From positions 156,636-220,635 of the forward strand of contig NZ_WODC01000006.1 in assembly GCF_009729555.1 (NCBI RefSeq): DNA of 64,000 nt, read 5' to 3'. The notes under the pieces are model-generated. The model was not told where the DNA came from and searched no databases. It worked only from the letters and a program-made list of their open reading frames with translations. Positions 12,628-21,369 of this stretch are shown here, piece after piece (position 1 is the stretch's first letter; each line of letters opens with the position of its first letter). Source of the stretch: Pseudodesulfovibrio alkaliphilus. Its GTDB lineage: Bacteria > Desulfobacterota > Desulfovibrionia > Desulfovibrionales > Desulfovibrionaceae. The translations under genes were made by a program, and so were the position numbers.

Positions 12628-12700
12628 CGTTTGAGGTTTGCGCGGGGTGCGGATTTTTGCGGAGGCTCTGCCTGATCCGCGCCCCGCTTGTTTGTAACAG

Positions 12701-12720
12701 TGTGAACCCTGGCGTTCACA
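12701..12720. repeat. Perfect inverted repeat between por and lactate permease
   Basis: TGTGAAC (12701-12707) and GTTCACA (12714-12720), a perfect 7-bp dyad with a 6-bp spacer, ending 5 bp before the permease Shine-Dalgarno. It may be an mRNA hairpin or a protein-binding site. The half-site spacing does not fit CRP/HcpR-type sites (see rejected list). Confidence 0.6.
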
Positions 12721-12738
12721 ACAATGGAGGTGTTCATA

Positions 12739-14448
12739 ATGTCTTTGGAGGTTCTTGCTCTCGTTGCGCTGCTCCCTATCCTGGTGGCGCTTGTTCTCAT
12801 GGTGGGCATGCGCTGGCCCGCCACCAAGGCCATGTCCTTGGCTTGGCTCACCGCTGCCGCCGGAGCCGTCGTCGTCTGGGGGCTGCCTGTCAAATACGTT
12901 GCCGCCTTGAGCCTGCAGGGGTTCGTCACGGCCATCGGCATCCTGATCATTGTTTTTGGTGCCATCCTCATCCTGCGCACCCTGCAGCATTCCGGCGGCA
13001 TGGAGACCATCCAGCACGGGATGCAGAACATCACGCCTGACCGCCGCATCCAGGCGATCATCATCGGGTACATGTTCGCTGCCTTCATCGAGGGCGCGGC
13101 AGGCTTTGGCACCCCGGCAGCACTGGCCGCGCCGCTGCTGCTTTCCCTGGGTTTCCCCCCCTTGGCCGCCGCCATCATCTGCCTGGTCTTCAACTCCTTC
13201 CCCGTGACCTTCGGCGCAGTCGGAACCCCGGTCGTACTCGGCCTGAAGTTCCTTGCTCCGGGCGTTGATCAGGCCGTGGCCACCGGAGCTGCCGGTGTCA
13301 ACTTCAGCTCCATGGGTGATTTCATTGCCTTGGTCGGCCAGTGGGCCACCCTCATGCACCTGAGCATGATCTTCATCCTGCCCATCTTCATGCTCGGATT
13401 CATCACCCGCTACTTCGGCCCCGAACGCAGCTGGAAACCCGGCCTGGCCGCCTGGAAGTTCTGCATATTCGCAGCCGTTTCCTTTGCCGTTCCCTACCTG
13501 ATCTTTGCCTGGAACGTCGGCCCGGAATTCCCGTCCCTGATCGGCGGTCTCGTCGGCCTGGGCATCATCGTTGCCGGTGCCAAGGCCGGTTTCTGCATGC
13601 CCAAGGATAGCTGGGATTTCGGCCCCGCCGACAAGTGGAGTGCCGAATGGACCGGCAGTGTTTCCGCCGAGTCCTCCGAGTTCAAGGCCCACATGAGTCA
13701 GTTCAAGGCCTGGTTGCCGTATATTCTCATCGGTCTGATCCTGGTCGTCACCCGCATTCCCGAACTGGGCCTCAAGGGCTTCCTGGCAGCCCAGGCCGTC
13801 ACCTTCAGCAACATTCTCGGCTACGAGAGCGTCAACGCGGCCATCGCCTACCTCTACCTGCCGGGCACCATTCCATTCACCCTGGTCGCCATCCTGACCG
13901 TGTTCATTCACGGCATGCCTGCCGACAAGGTCAAGCTCACCTGGAAACAGGCCTTTTCGACCATGAAAAACCCGACCATCGCCCTGTTCGCGGCGGTCGC
14001 CCTGGTCTCCATCTTCCAAGGCTCCGGCATTGCCGATGTCGCTTTGAACCCGAACAACTACCCGTCCATGCCTCTGGCCATGGCCAAGGCCGTCGCCGCT
14101 TACGCGGGCAACGCGTGGCCCATGTTCGCCTCCTTCGTGGGTGGTCTTGGTTCATTCATCACCGGCTCCAACACGGTTTCCGACCTGCTGTTCGCCGAAT
14201 TCCAGTGGGGCGTTGCCGCCAACCTGGAACTGCCGCGCCAGATCATCGTGGCCGCTCAGGCTACCGGCGGCGCCATGGGCAACATGATCTGCATCCACAA
14301 CATTGTGGCTGTGTGCGCTGTTGTCGGTCTGTCCGGCATGGAAGGTGCGATCCTGAAGCGGACCGTTTGGCCCTTCCTGCTTTACGGCTTGGTCGTGGGT
14401 ATCGTGGCCTCGCTGATGAGCTTCGTGTTCCTGCCCCACCTCTTCTAG
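12739..14448 (+). CDS. lctP: L-lactate permease (LctP family)
   Basis: Inner-membrane proton:lactate symporter of about 569 residues and 12-14 predicted helices. Recognised by family blocks such as [19 protein letters not shown] (~112-130), [15 protein letters not shown] and the later [14 protein letters not shown] and [21 protein letters not shown] 12739 was chosen because GGAGG lies at 12726-12730; the ATG at 12724 would overlap that ribosome-binding site. It lies 111 bp after por with a dyad between. It supplies the substrate for the dehydrogenases encoded next. Confidence 0.93.
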   Translation: MSLEVLALVALLPILVALVLMVGMRWPATKAMSLAWLTAAAGAVVVWGLPVKYVAALSLQGFVTAIGILIIVFGAILILRTLQHSGGMETIQHGMQNITPDRRIQAIIIGYMFAAFIEGAAGFGTPAALAAPLLLSLGFPPLAAAIICLVFNSFPVTFGAVGTPVVLGLKFLAPGVDQAVATGAAGVNFSSMGDFIALVGQWATLMHLSMIFILPIFMLGFITRYFGPERSWKPGLAAWKFCIFAAVSFAVPYLIFAWNVGPEFPSLIGGLVGLGIIVAGAKAGFCMPKDSWDFGPADKWSAEWTGSVSAESSEFKAHMSQFKAWLPYILIGLILVVTRIPELGLKGFLAAQAVTFSNILGYESVNAAIAYLYLPGTIPFTLVAILTVFIHGMPADKVKLTWKQAFSTMKNPTIALFAAVALVSIFQGSGIADVALNPNNYPSMPLAMAKAVAAYAGNAWPMFASFVGGLGSFITGSNTVSDLLFAEFQWGVAANLELPRQIIVAAQATGGAMGNMICIHNIVAVCAVVGLSGMEGAILKRTVWPFLLYGLVVGIVASLMSFVFLPHLF

Positions 14449-14456
14449 AGACATGC

Positions 14457-14482
14457 GGGAGGGACGGTCCGCCGTCCCTCCC
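14457..14482. repeat. GC-rich hairpin after lactate permease
   Basis: 11-bp perfect stem (14457-14467 with 14472-14482) with a 4-nt loop and no T-tract. Probably an mRNA-stabilising or processing hairpin, or a weak attenuator, inside the operon. Confidence 0.6.
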
Positions 14483-14594
14483 CGTTGCCAATGCGGTCAG
14501 ATGTGGTAGTTTAGGAACATGATCCTCATTGCAAATGGGACATGACCGACAAAAAGGTTCTGTAGAACAATTTTCATGATCCAAGGAGCCAGAA

Positions 14595-15989
14595 ATGAGC
14601 AAAGACGCCATTACCAAGGATTTCGAGGCCGCCGTCGGCGCGGACAACGTCATGACCAGCGAGACCGACCGTCACGCCTATTCCTATGATGCGGCGGTGC
14701 TCGATTCCGTCATGCCCGCCCTGGTGGTGAGGCCCACAACCAGCGAGGCGCTGGGCAAGGCCACCAAACTGTGTAACGACAACGGCCTGCCGCTCACCGT
14801 GCGCGGCGCGGGAACAAATCTTTCGGGCGGCACCATTCCCCATCCTGGCGGCGTGGTGGTCCTGACCAACGGCCTCAATCGTATCCTCGAAATCAACGAG
14901 GAGGACATGTACGCCGTGGTCGAGCCCGGCGTGGTCACGGCCAAGTTCGCTGCCGAGGTGGCCAAGCGCGGCCTTTTCTATCCCCCGGACCCTGGCAGCC
15001 AGACCGTTTCCACCCTGGGCGGCAACGTGGCCGAGAATGCGGGAGGACTGCGCGGGCTCAAATATGGCGTGACCAAGGATTACGTCATGGGCATGGACTT
15101 CTGGGACGTGAATGGCGAACTGGTCAAGTCCGGGTCGCGCACCGTCAAGTGTGTCACCGGCTACAATCTGGCAGGGCTGATGGTCGCTTCCGAGGGCACG
15201 CTGGGCGTCTTTGACAAGATCATCCTCAAGCTCATACCCCCGGCCCAGTCGGCCAAGTCCATGATGGCCATTTTCCCGTCCATGAAGGCCGCCTCCGAGA
15301 CCGTGGCCGCCATCATCGCCAACAAGATCGTGCCCGCCACCCTCGAGATGATGGACAACTTCACTATCCGCACTGTGGAGAACTTCCGTGGCGCGGGCCT
15401 GCCTGTGGATGCGGCGGCCCTGCTGCTCATCGAGGTGGACGGCCATCCCGCTCAGGTGGCGGACGAGGCCGCCAAGGTGGAGGATCTCTGCCGGAAGAAC
15501 GGCGCCACCGAGCTGAAGGTGGCCAAGGACGCGGCCGAGCGCGACGCGGTCTGGCAGGCGAGGCGCGACGCGCTGCCCGCCCTGGCCAAGCTCAAGCCCA
15601 CCTGCGTGCTTGAGGACGCCACTGTGCCCCGCTCCAAGATTCCGGCCATGATCGAGGCCCTGGACGAGATCAGCAAGAAGTTCGACCTGACCATCGGCAC
15701 CTTCGGCCACGCGGGCGACGGCAACCTGCACCCGACCATCCTTACCGACAAGCGCGACAAGAAGGAGTGGGAGCGGGTGGAACACGCCATCGACGAGATA
15801 TTCGACCGCGCCCTGGCCCTGGGCGGCACCTTGTCCGGCGAGCACGGCATCGGCATGGCCAAGTCCAAGTACCTGGAGCAGGAGACCTCCCGCGCCACGC
15901 TGGAATATTCCCGGCGCATGAAGTCCGTGCTTGATCCCAAGGGCATCCTCAATCCCGGCAAGATCATCGGCCCCAAGTCCGAAGGGTAG
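14595..15989 (+). CDS. FAD-linked D-lactate/glycolate dehydrogenase subunit (GlcD-like)
   Basis: 464-residue flavoprotein that oxidises D-lactate to pyruvate. The N-terminal FAD-binding type-4 domain has RGAGTNLSGGTIPHPGG (~73-89) and the FAD loop PDPGSQTVSTLGGNVAENAGG. The C-terminal FAD-oxidase domain has FGHAGDGNLHPT (~370) and GEHGIGMAK. The next gene, 8 bp downstream, encodes the iron-sulfur partner, so electrons likely pass FAD to Fe-S to the membrane pool. It is equivalent in order to D. vulgaris DVU3027. Stereospecificity for D-lactate comes from family knowledge, not from residues I can read. Confidence 0.9.
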   Translation: MSKDAITKDFEAAVGADNVMTSETDRHAYSYDAAVLDSVMPALVVRPTTSEALGKATKLCNDNGLPLTVRGAGTNLSGGTIPHPGGVVVLTNGLNRILEINEEDMYAVVEPGVVTAKFAAEVAKRGLFYPPDPGSQTVSTLGGNVAENAGGLRGLKYGVTKDYVMGMDFWDVNGELVKSGSRTVKCVTGYNLAGLMVASEGTLGVFDKIILKLIPPAQSAKSMMAIFPSMKAASETVAAIIANKIVPATLEMMDNFTIRTVENFRGAGLPVDAAALLLIEVDGHPAQVADEAAKVEDLCRKNGATELKVAKDAAERDAVWQARRDALPALAKLKPTCVLEDATVPRSKIPAMIEALDEISKKFDLTIGTFGHAGDGNLHPTILTDKRDKKEWERVEHAIDEIFDRALALGGTLSGEHGIGMAKSKYLEQETSRATLEYSRRMKSVLDPKGILNPGKIIGPKSEG

Positions 15990-15997
15990 GTGGAGTC

Positions 15998-17278
15998 ATG
16001 GCAGACATCCACAAGCTCGCCCAAATGTTCCAGGAGCTGGACGACCAGCTGGTCGGGTGCATGCGCTGCGGCATGTGTCAGGCGGTGTGTCCGGTCTTTG
16101 CCCAGACCGGGCGCGAGGCCGATGTCACCCGTGGGAAGCTCGCCCTGCTCGACGGTCTGGCCCACGAGATGCTTTCCGACGCCGAAGGCGTCAACGAGAA
16201 GCTCAACCGCTGCCTGTTGTGCGGCACCTGTCAGTCCAACTGTCCAAGCGGCGTGAAGATCATGGACATCTTCCTCAAGGCCCGGGCCATAATGACCGGC
16301 TACTTCGGGCTTTCGCCGGTCAAGCGCGCCATCTTCCGGGGTATGCTCAAGAACCCGAAGCTGTTCAACGCACTGACCGACATGGGGGCCAAGTTCCAGG
16401 GGCTGTTCACCAAAAAGGTGGACGACTTGCTCGGTTCGTCCTGTGCCCGGTTCAACGCGCCGGTCATCGGTGACCGGCATTTCCGCACCCTGGCCGAAAA
16501 GCCGCTGCACAAGTTGGTGCCCGCGCTTGACACCCCGGCGGGCAAGAGCGGAATCCGGGTCGCCCTGTACGTGGGGTGCGTCATCGACAAGATGTTCCCC
16601 CATGTGGGCCAGTCCATCATCAAGGTTCTGGAGCGTCATGGCGTGGGCGTGTTCATGCCCTCGGGACAGGCCTGTTGCGGCATTCCTGCCCTCTCAAGCG
16701 GCGACACGGAAACCTTTGACTCCCTGGTGGGAATCAACATGGAGCGGTTCGGGACAGGGGAGTTCGACTATCTGGTCACCGGCTGCGCCACCTGCACCTC
16801 GACCATCAAGGAACTGTGGCCGCGCATGTACCAGGGGCCGTCGGCGCAGAAATACGACATTGCAGCGCTTGAGCGGAAAACCATGGACATCAGCCAGTTC
16901 CTGGTGGATATCCTGAAACTGGAGCCTAAGGACGCGACCGGCGGAAAGAGCGTGACCTATCACGACCCCTGCCACCTCAAGAACGCGCTGGGCATCACGG
17001 CCCAGCCCCGGACCTTGATCAAGGCCGCTGGCTGCGGATTCAAGGAAATGGCTGAAGCGGGCGTATGCTGCGGCTGCGGCGGCAGCTTCAACATCGCCCA
17101 TTATGAACTCTCCAGGGAGATCGGCGGACGCAAGGCGGAAAACATCGTCGCCTCCGGCGCGGGTACGGTGGCCACCAGCTGTCCGGCCTGCATGCTCCAG
17201 ATCACAGACATGCTCTCGCGCAAGAAGGCCGGAGTGGATGTCAAGCACGTCATCGAGCTGTACGCCGACGGCTGTTGA
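15998..17278 (+). CDS. Iron-sulfur subunit of D-lactate dehydrogenase (GlcF-like, CCG domains)
   Basis: 426-residue protein with two 4Fe-4S motifs near the N-terminus (CMRCGMCQAVCP ~24 and CLLCGTCQSNCP ~72), followed by two cysteine-rich CCG domains (YVGC...ACCGIPALSSGD ~190-230 and HDPCHLKN...CCGCGG ~325-350). It takes electrons from the flavoprotein encoded 8 bp upstream and delivers them to an unknown membrane acceptor, probably menaquinone or a Qmo/Qrc-type module. ATG 15998 has GGTGGAG upstream. A 94-bp gap with a hairpin follows, then pta. Confidence 0.9.
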   Translation: MADIHKLAQMFQELDDQLVGCMRCGMCQAVCPVFAQTGREADVTRGKLALLDGLAHEMLSDAEGVNEKLNRCLLCGTCQSNCPSGVKIMDIFLKARAIMTGYFGLSPVKRAIFRGMLKNPKLFNALTDMGAKFQGLFTKKVDDLLGSSCARFNAPVIGDRHFRTLAEKPLHKLVPALDTPAGKSGIRVALYVGCVIDKMFPHVGQSIIKVLERHGVGVFMPSGQACCGIPALSSGDTETFDSLVGINMERFGTGEFDYLVTGCATCTSTIKELWPRMYQGPSAQKYDIAALERKTMDISQFLVDILKLEPKDATGGKSVTYHDPCHLKNALGITAQPRTLIKAAGCGFKEMAEAGVCCGCGGSFNIAHYELSREIGGRKAENIVASGAGTVATSCPACMLQITDMLSRKKAGVDVKHVIELYADGC

Positions 17279-17291
17279 TGCGTCCATGAAA

Positions 17292-17316
17292 CGGGCGGCC
17301 TCCCATCGGCCGCCCG
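17292..17316. repeat. Hairpin between glcF-like gene and pta
   Basis: Perfect 9-bp GC stem (17292-17300 with 17308-17316), loop 7 nt, no T-run. Third intercistronic hairpin of this operon. Confidence 0.6.
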
Positions 17317-17372
17317 ATCATCCATGAACCCTCCGCCGGACGAGCCGCCGACGGAGCGAAAAGGAACCAACC

Positions 17373-19490
17373 ATGTCCAAAAACCTGTACGTGACCGCGA
17401 CGGAATCACGAAGCGGCAAGTCCGCCATCGTCCTGGGTGTCATGCAGATGATCCTGCGGGAACTGCACAACGTCGCCATCTTCCGCCCCATCATCAACGA
17501 TCCGGGGCCGGGACGAAAGGATCACGACATCGAACTGCTGCTTGAGCACTTCAAGCTCTCGATCCCCTACGAGGACACCTATGCCTATACCCTCAAGCAG
17601 GCGCGGGAGCTGATCAACTCCGGTCAGCACGCGTTGCTGCTCGAAAACATTCTCAAGAAATACAAGACGCTTGAGGGCCAGTACGACTTCGTGCTCTGCG
17701 AGGGGACCGATTTCAAGGGCAAGGACCCGGCCTTTGAGTTCGACATCAATGCCGATATCGCGGCCAATATCGGCGCCCCGGTGCTGGTGGTCTGCTCGGG
17801 TCTGGACAAGACCGCCGAGGAGGTCATCTCGGTCTCCCAGACCACCATCGACACCCTTGAGGAAAAGGGCGTGGACCTTGTGGGCTGCATCGTCAACCGC
17901 GCTCCCGAGGGCGTCACCCGCGAGATGGCCAGCCTCATCGAGTGCAAGGTGCGCTGCAAGGAGCCCATGCCGGTCTACAGCATCCCGGAGAACGAGGCCC
18001 TGGGCAAACCCACCATCGGCGATGTCAAGCGCTGGCTCGACGCCGACGTGCTCTACGGCCACAGCGGCATGCACTCACTGGTGGACAACTACGTGGTCGC
18101 GGCCATGCAGATCGGCAACTTCCTCGGCTACATCCGCAACGGCAGCCTGATCATCACCCCGGGCGACCGCTCGGACATTATCCTTTCAAGCCTGGCTTCG
18201 CGGCTTTCCAGCTCTTACCCGGACATCTCCGGCATCGTGCTTACCGGCGGGCTGAACGTGTCCACCAACGTGCACAAGCTTATCGAGGGGTGGACCGGGG
18301 TCCCCGTGCCCGTGCTCTCGGTCAAGGGGCACACCTATCAGACCGTGCAGGAACTTACCCGCCTCTACGGACGCATCGAGACCCACGACGACCAGCGCAT
18401 CGCCACGGCGCTCGGCGGCTTCTCCCAGCATGTGGACGTACAGGAGCTGCGCGACCGGGTCATCGAGCAGCGCTCCACGCGGGTCACGCCCAAGATGTTC
18501 GAATTCTCCCTGGTGGAGAAGGCCTCGGCCAACAGGCAGCGCATCGTCATGCCCGAGGGGTCCGGGGAGCGCATCCTGCGCGCCACCGATATCCTGCTGC
18601 GTCGCGGCGTGGCGGACATGATCCTGCTGGGCAAGACCGACGAGATTAAGAACAAGGCCTCTGCCTTGGGTGTGGACGTGTCCGGGGCGCGGATCATCGA
18701 CCCCACCGAGTCCGAACTGCTCGACCCCTTTGCCGAGGAATACCTTGAGCTGCGCAAGCACAAGGGCGTCATCGCCGAAATGGCCTGGGACCGCATGAGC
18801 GACCCCACCTACTTCGCCACCATGATGGTCCACAAGGGCTTTGCCGACGGCATGGTCTCCGGCTCTGTGACAACTACGGCACAGACCATCCGTCCGGCCT
18901 TCGAGTTCGTCAAGACCAAGCCGGGCTGCTCCATCGTCTCCTCGGTCTTTCTCATGTGCCTCAAGGACCGCGTCCTGGTTTACGGCGACTGCGCCGTGAA
19001 CCCCAACCCCAATGCCCAGCAGCTGGCCGAAATCGCCATCGCCTCGGCCGAGACAGCGCGTATCTTCGGCATTGAGCCCAAGGTGGCCATGCTCAGCTAT
19101 TCCACCGGCTCGTCGGGCAAGGGCGAGGACGTGGAAAAGGTCATCGAGGCGGCCAGGATCGCCCAAGCCGCGGTGCGCGAGCGCGGACTGGACTTCCCCG
19201 TCGAGGGGCCCATCCAGTACGACGCGGCCGTGGACCCGGACGTGGCCGCGGTCAAGCTGCCCGATTCCGAGGTGGCCGGGCAGGCCACGGTCTTCATTTT
19301 CCCGGATCTCAACACAGGCAACAACACCTACAAGGCCGTGCAGCGCGCTGCCAATGCGGTGGCCATCGGCCCGGTTCTCCAGGGGCTGAACAAGCCGGTC
19401 AACGACCTTTCGCGTGGCTGCACCGTGCCGGATATTGTCAACACTGTGGCCATCACCGCCATCCAGGCGCAGGCCGAAAAGGGCAAATAG
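17373..19490 (+). CDS. pta: Phosphate acetyltransferase (long form)
   Basis: 705-residue enzyme that converts acetyl-CoA and phosphate to acetyl phosphate. The N-terminal region is a P-loop dethiobiotin-synthetase-like domain (TATESRSGKSAIV at ~4-16) followed by a DRTGG regulatory domain (~215-330). The C-terminal ~325 residues are the catalytic PTA domain, with MVSGSVTTTAQTIRPA (~495), SYSTGSSGKG (~573) and FPDLNTGNNTYKAVQR (~645). Length and order match the enterobacterial long Pta. The stop codon is 1 bp before the ackA start, so the two are translationally coupled; together they make ATP from acetyl-CoA. Confidence 0.95.
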   Translation: MSKNLYVTATESRSGKSAIVLGVMQMILRELHNVAIFRPIINDPGPGRKDHDIELLLEHFKLSIPYEDTYAYTLKQARELINSGQHALLLENILKKYKTLEGQYDFVLCEGTDFKGKDPAFEFDINADIAANIGAPVLVVCSGLDKTAEEVISVSQTTIDTLEEKGVDLVGCIVNRAPEGVTREMASLIECKVRCKEPMPVYSIPENEALGKPTIGDVKRWLDADVLYGHSGMHSLVDNYVVAAMQIGNFLGYIRNGSLIITPGDRSDIILSSLASRLSSSYPDISGIVLTGGLNVSTNVHKLIEGWTGVPVPVLSVKGHTYQTVQELTRLYGRIETHDDQRIATALGGFSQHVDVQELRDRVIEQRSTRVTPKMFEFSLVEKASANRQRIVMPEGSGERILRATDILLRRGVADMILLGKTDEIKNKASALGVDVSGARIIDPTESELLDPFAEEYLELRKHKGVIAEMAWDRMSDPTYFATMMVHKGFADGMVSGSVTTTAQTIRPAFEFVKTKPGCSIVSSVFLMCLKDRVLVYGDCAVNPNPNAQQLAEIAIASAETARIFGIEPKVAMLSYSTGSSGKGEDVEKVIEAARIAQAAVRERGLDFPVEGPIQYDAAVDPDVAAVKLPDSEVAGQATVFIFPDLNTGNNTYKAVQRAANAVAIGPVLQGLNKPVNDLSRGCTVPDIVNTVAITAIQAQAEKGK

Positions 19491-19491
19491 C

Positions 19492-20697
19492 ATGAAAGTA
19501 CTTGTCATCAACTCGGGCAGTTCCTCCATCAAATACCAGCTTCTGGACATGCAGACCGAGACGGTGCTCGTCTCGGGTCTCGTGGAGCGCATCGGCGAGA
19601 CCAAGGGAGAGCTGACCAACAAGGCCTTTCCCGGCACTGACCGTCAGGAGGTCACCAGGATCGAGCAACCCATCGCAGACCACAACACCGGGATGCTGCT
19701 GGCCATCAACCTGATTACGGACCCTGACAAGGGTGTCATCAAGGATCGCGCTGAAATCGACGCCGTAGGCCATCGCGTGGTGCATGGCGGCGAGGCGTTC
19801 CATCAGCCCACAGTCATCACCGATGCGGTCATCCGGGCCATTGAGGAGACCGTGCCTCTGGCCCCGCTGCACAACCCGGCCAACCTCGACGGCATCCGCG
19901 TGGCCGTGGAGCTGTTTCCCGGGGTGCCCCAGGTGGCCGTGTTCGACACCGCCTTCCACCAGAGCATTCCGGCCCACGCCTTCATGTACGCGCTGCCCTA
20001 CGCCCTGTACGAGGCCGACCGGGTCCGCCGCTACGGATTCCACGGCACCTCGCACAAGTATGTGGCCGGCGAGTGCGCCCGGCTGCTCGGCAAGCCGCTT
20101 GAGCAGTGCAACCTGATCACCGTGCACCTGGGCAACGGCTGCTCCATGACCGCCGTGGAGCAGGGCAGGAGCGTGGACACCTCCCTGGGCCTGACCCCTC
20201 TTGAGGGGTTGGTCATGGGCACGCGCAGCGGCGACGTGGATCCTGCCGTACATGCCTTCCTGGCCCGCAACAAGGGCATGGATATCGAGGCCATTGACGC
20301 CATGCTCAACAAGGAGTCGGGTCTAAAAGGGCTGTGCGGCATGAATGACATGCGCGACATCCACGCAGCCGTCGACAAGGGCGACCCCAGGGCCAAGCTG
20401 GCTCTGGACGTGCAGACCTACCGCAACCGCAAGTACATCGGCGCCTACATGGCCGTGCTCGGCCGGGTGGACGCCATCGTCTTTACCGCGGGCATCGGCG
20501 AGAACGACGATGTGGTCCGGCGAGAGTCTCTCAAGGGTCTGGAATGCTTCGGCGTCAGGATTGACGCCGCGGCCAACGGCCAACGCGCCAAGGAACCGCT
20601 CAGGATCAGCGCAGCCGACAGCTCCATTGAAGTATGGGTCATTCCCACCAACGAGGAACTGGCCATTGCCAGAGAGACGAAAAGCGTCCTGAACTAG
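19492..20697 (+). CDS. ackA: Acetate kinase
   Basis: 401-residue ASKHA-fold kinase that makes acetate and ATP from acetyl phosphate and ADP. Signature 1 (VINSGSSSIKYQL, residues 4-16) and signature 2 (YGFHGTSHKYVAG ~180) are present, as are HLGNGCSM and FTAGIGEN. ATG 19492 lies 1 bp after the pta stop codon; a longer frame beginning inside pta is not the real start. This is the substrate-level phosphorylation step that offsets the ATP spent on sulfate activation. Confidence 0.95.
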   Translation: MKVLVINSGSSSIKYQLLDMQTETVLVSGLVERIGETKGELTNKAFPGTDRQEVTRIEQPIADHNTGMLLAINLITDPDKGVIKDRAEIDAVGHRVVHGGEAFHQPTVITDAVIRAIEETVPLAPLHNPANLDGIRVAVELFPGVPQVAVFDTAFHQSIPAHAFMYALPYALYEADRVRRYGFHGTSHKYVAGECARLLGKPLEQCNLITVHLGNGCSMTAVEQGRSVDTSLGLTPLEGLVMGTRSGDVDPAVHAFLARNKGMDIEAIDAMLNKESGLKGLCGMNDMRDIHAAVDKGDPRAKLALDVQTYRNRKYIGAYMAVLGRVDAIVFTAGIGENDDVVRRESLKGLECFGVRIDAAANGQRAKEPLRISAADSSIEVWVIPTNEELAIARETKSVLN

Positions 20698-20746
20698 CAA
20701 TTCGACGTGGACGGCCGCCGGGCCGGGCCACTGGGAGGGAGAAAGC

Positions 20747-21367
20747 ATGACTACCGATTACTGCCAGACGTTCGTGGACAAAGCCAAGGCTGTCTCCGCC
20801 ATCGTCTCCGAGGTGAAGAGTGAGGACGAGGCGCTGCAATACGTCATAGACCTGTGCGACAGGAAGGAGGCGTGCCAACTGCTCGTCTCGGGATGCGAGC
20901 GCGATCTGTCCGAAAAGGCCGAACAGCTCTGCGAGGCCAAGCAAAAAAAAGTCATCGCCGCGCCGGGCCTGACCAAGGCGCTGTACGACAAGCTTGCGGA
21001 AATGAGCGCCAAGGCCGGTTTCGAGTGCATCGACTCCGGCATGCGCGACCATCTGGCCGGCGTGGACATCGGCTTCACTTTTGCCGAATACGGAATGGCC
21101 GAGACCGGCTCCCTGATGCTCGACTGTCCGGGCGAGGACATGCGCCTGGCCACCATGGTCAGCGAGTTCCACGTCTGCGTGCTGCCCAAGTCCAAGATAT
21201 GCAAGGATAGCTACGCTGTGGAAGAAATGATGCTCGCCCGCATGGGCAAGACGCCGGATTACCTGGCCTTCATCACCGGAGCCAGCCGCACCGCAGACAT
21301 CGAGCGCGTTCTGGCGCTGGGTGTTCACGGTCCCCTTGAACTGCACATCCTGCTCCTGGAGGACTAG
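20747..21367 (+). CDS. lldG: LUD-domain (LutC/YkgG) protein, L-lactate dehydrogenase subunit
   Basis: 206-residue protein that is essentially one LUD domain (DUF162), like LutC. Recognised by CxDSGMRDHLAGVDIGFTFAEYGMAETGSLML-type blocks (~95-125) and the C-terminal TGASRTADIERVLALGVHGP (~180-200). With the next gene it corresponds to the D. vulgaris pair DVU3032-DVU3033, reported as the main L-lactate oxidase. ATG 20747 has GGGAGGGAG upstream. It ends 2 bp before the next start, so the two are coupled. The exact cofactor role of LUD domains is not evident from sequence. Confidence 0.85.
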   Translation: MTTDYCQTFVDKAKAVSAIVSEVKSEDEALQYVIDLCDRKEACQLLVSGCERDLSEKAEQLCEAKQKKVIAAPGLTKALYDKLAEMSAKAGFECIDSGMRDHLAGVDIGFTFAEYGMAETGSLMLDCPGEDMRLATMVSEFHVCVLPKSKICKDSYAVEEMMLARMGKTPDYLAFITGASRTADIERVLALGVHGPLELHILLLED

Positions 21368-21369
21368 CC

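Noticed and set aside
12701..12720. CRP/HcpR-type binding site
   Set aside because: The TGTGA and TCACA halves are 10 bp apart, not 6, so the usual site does not fit.
12724..12738. Lactate permease starting at ATG 12724
   Set aside because: It would place the only good ribosome-binding site inside the gene; ATG 12739 has ideal spacing.
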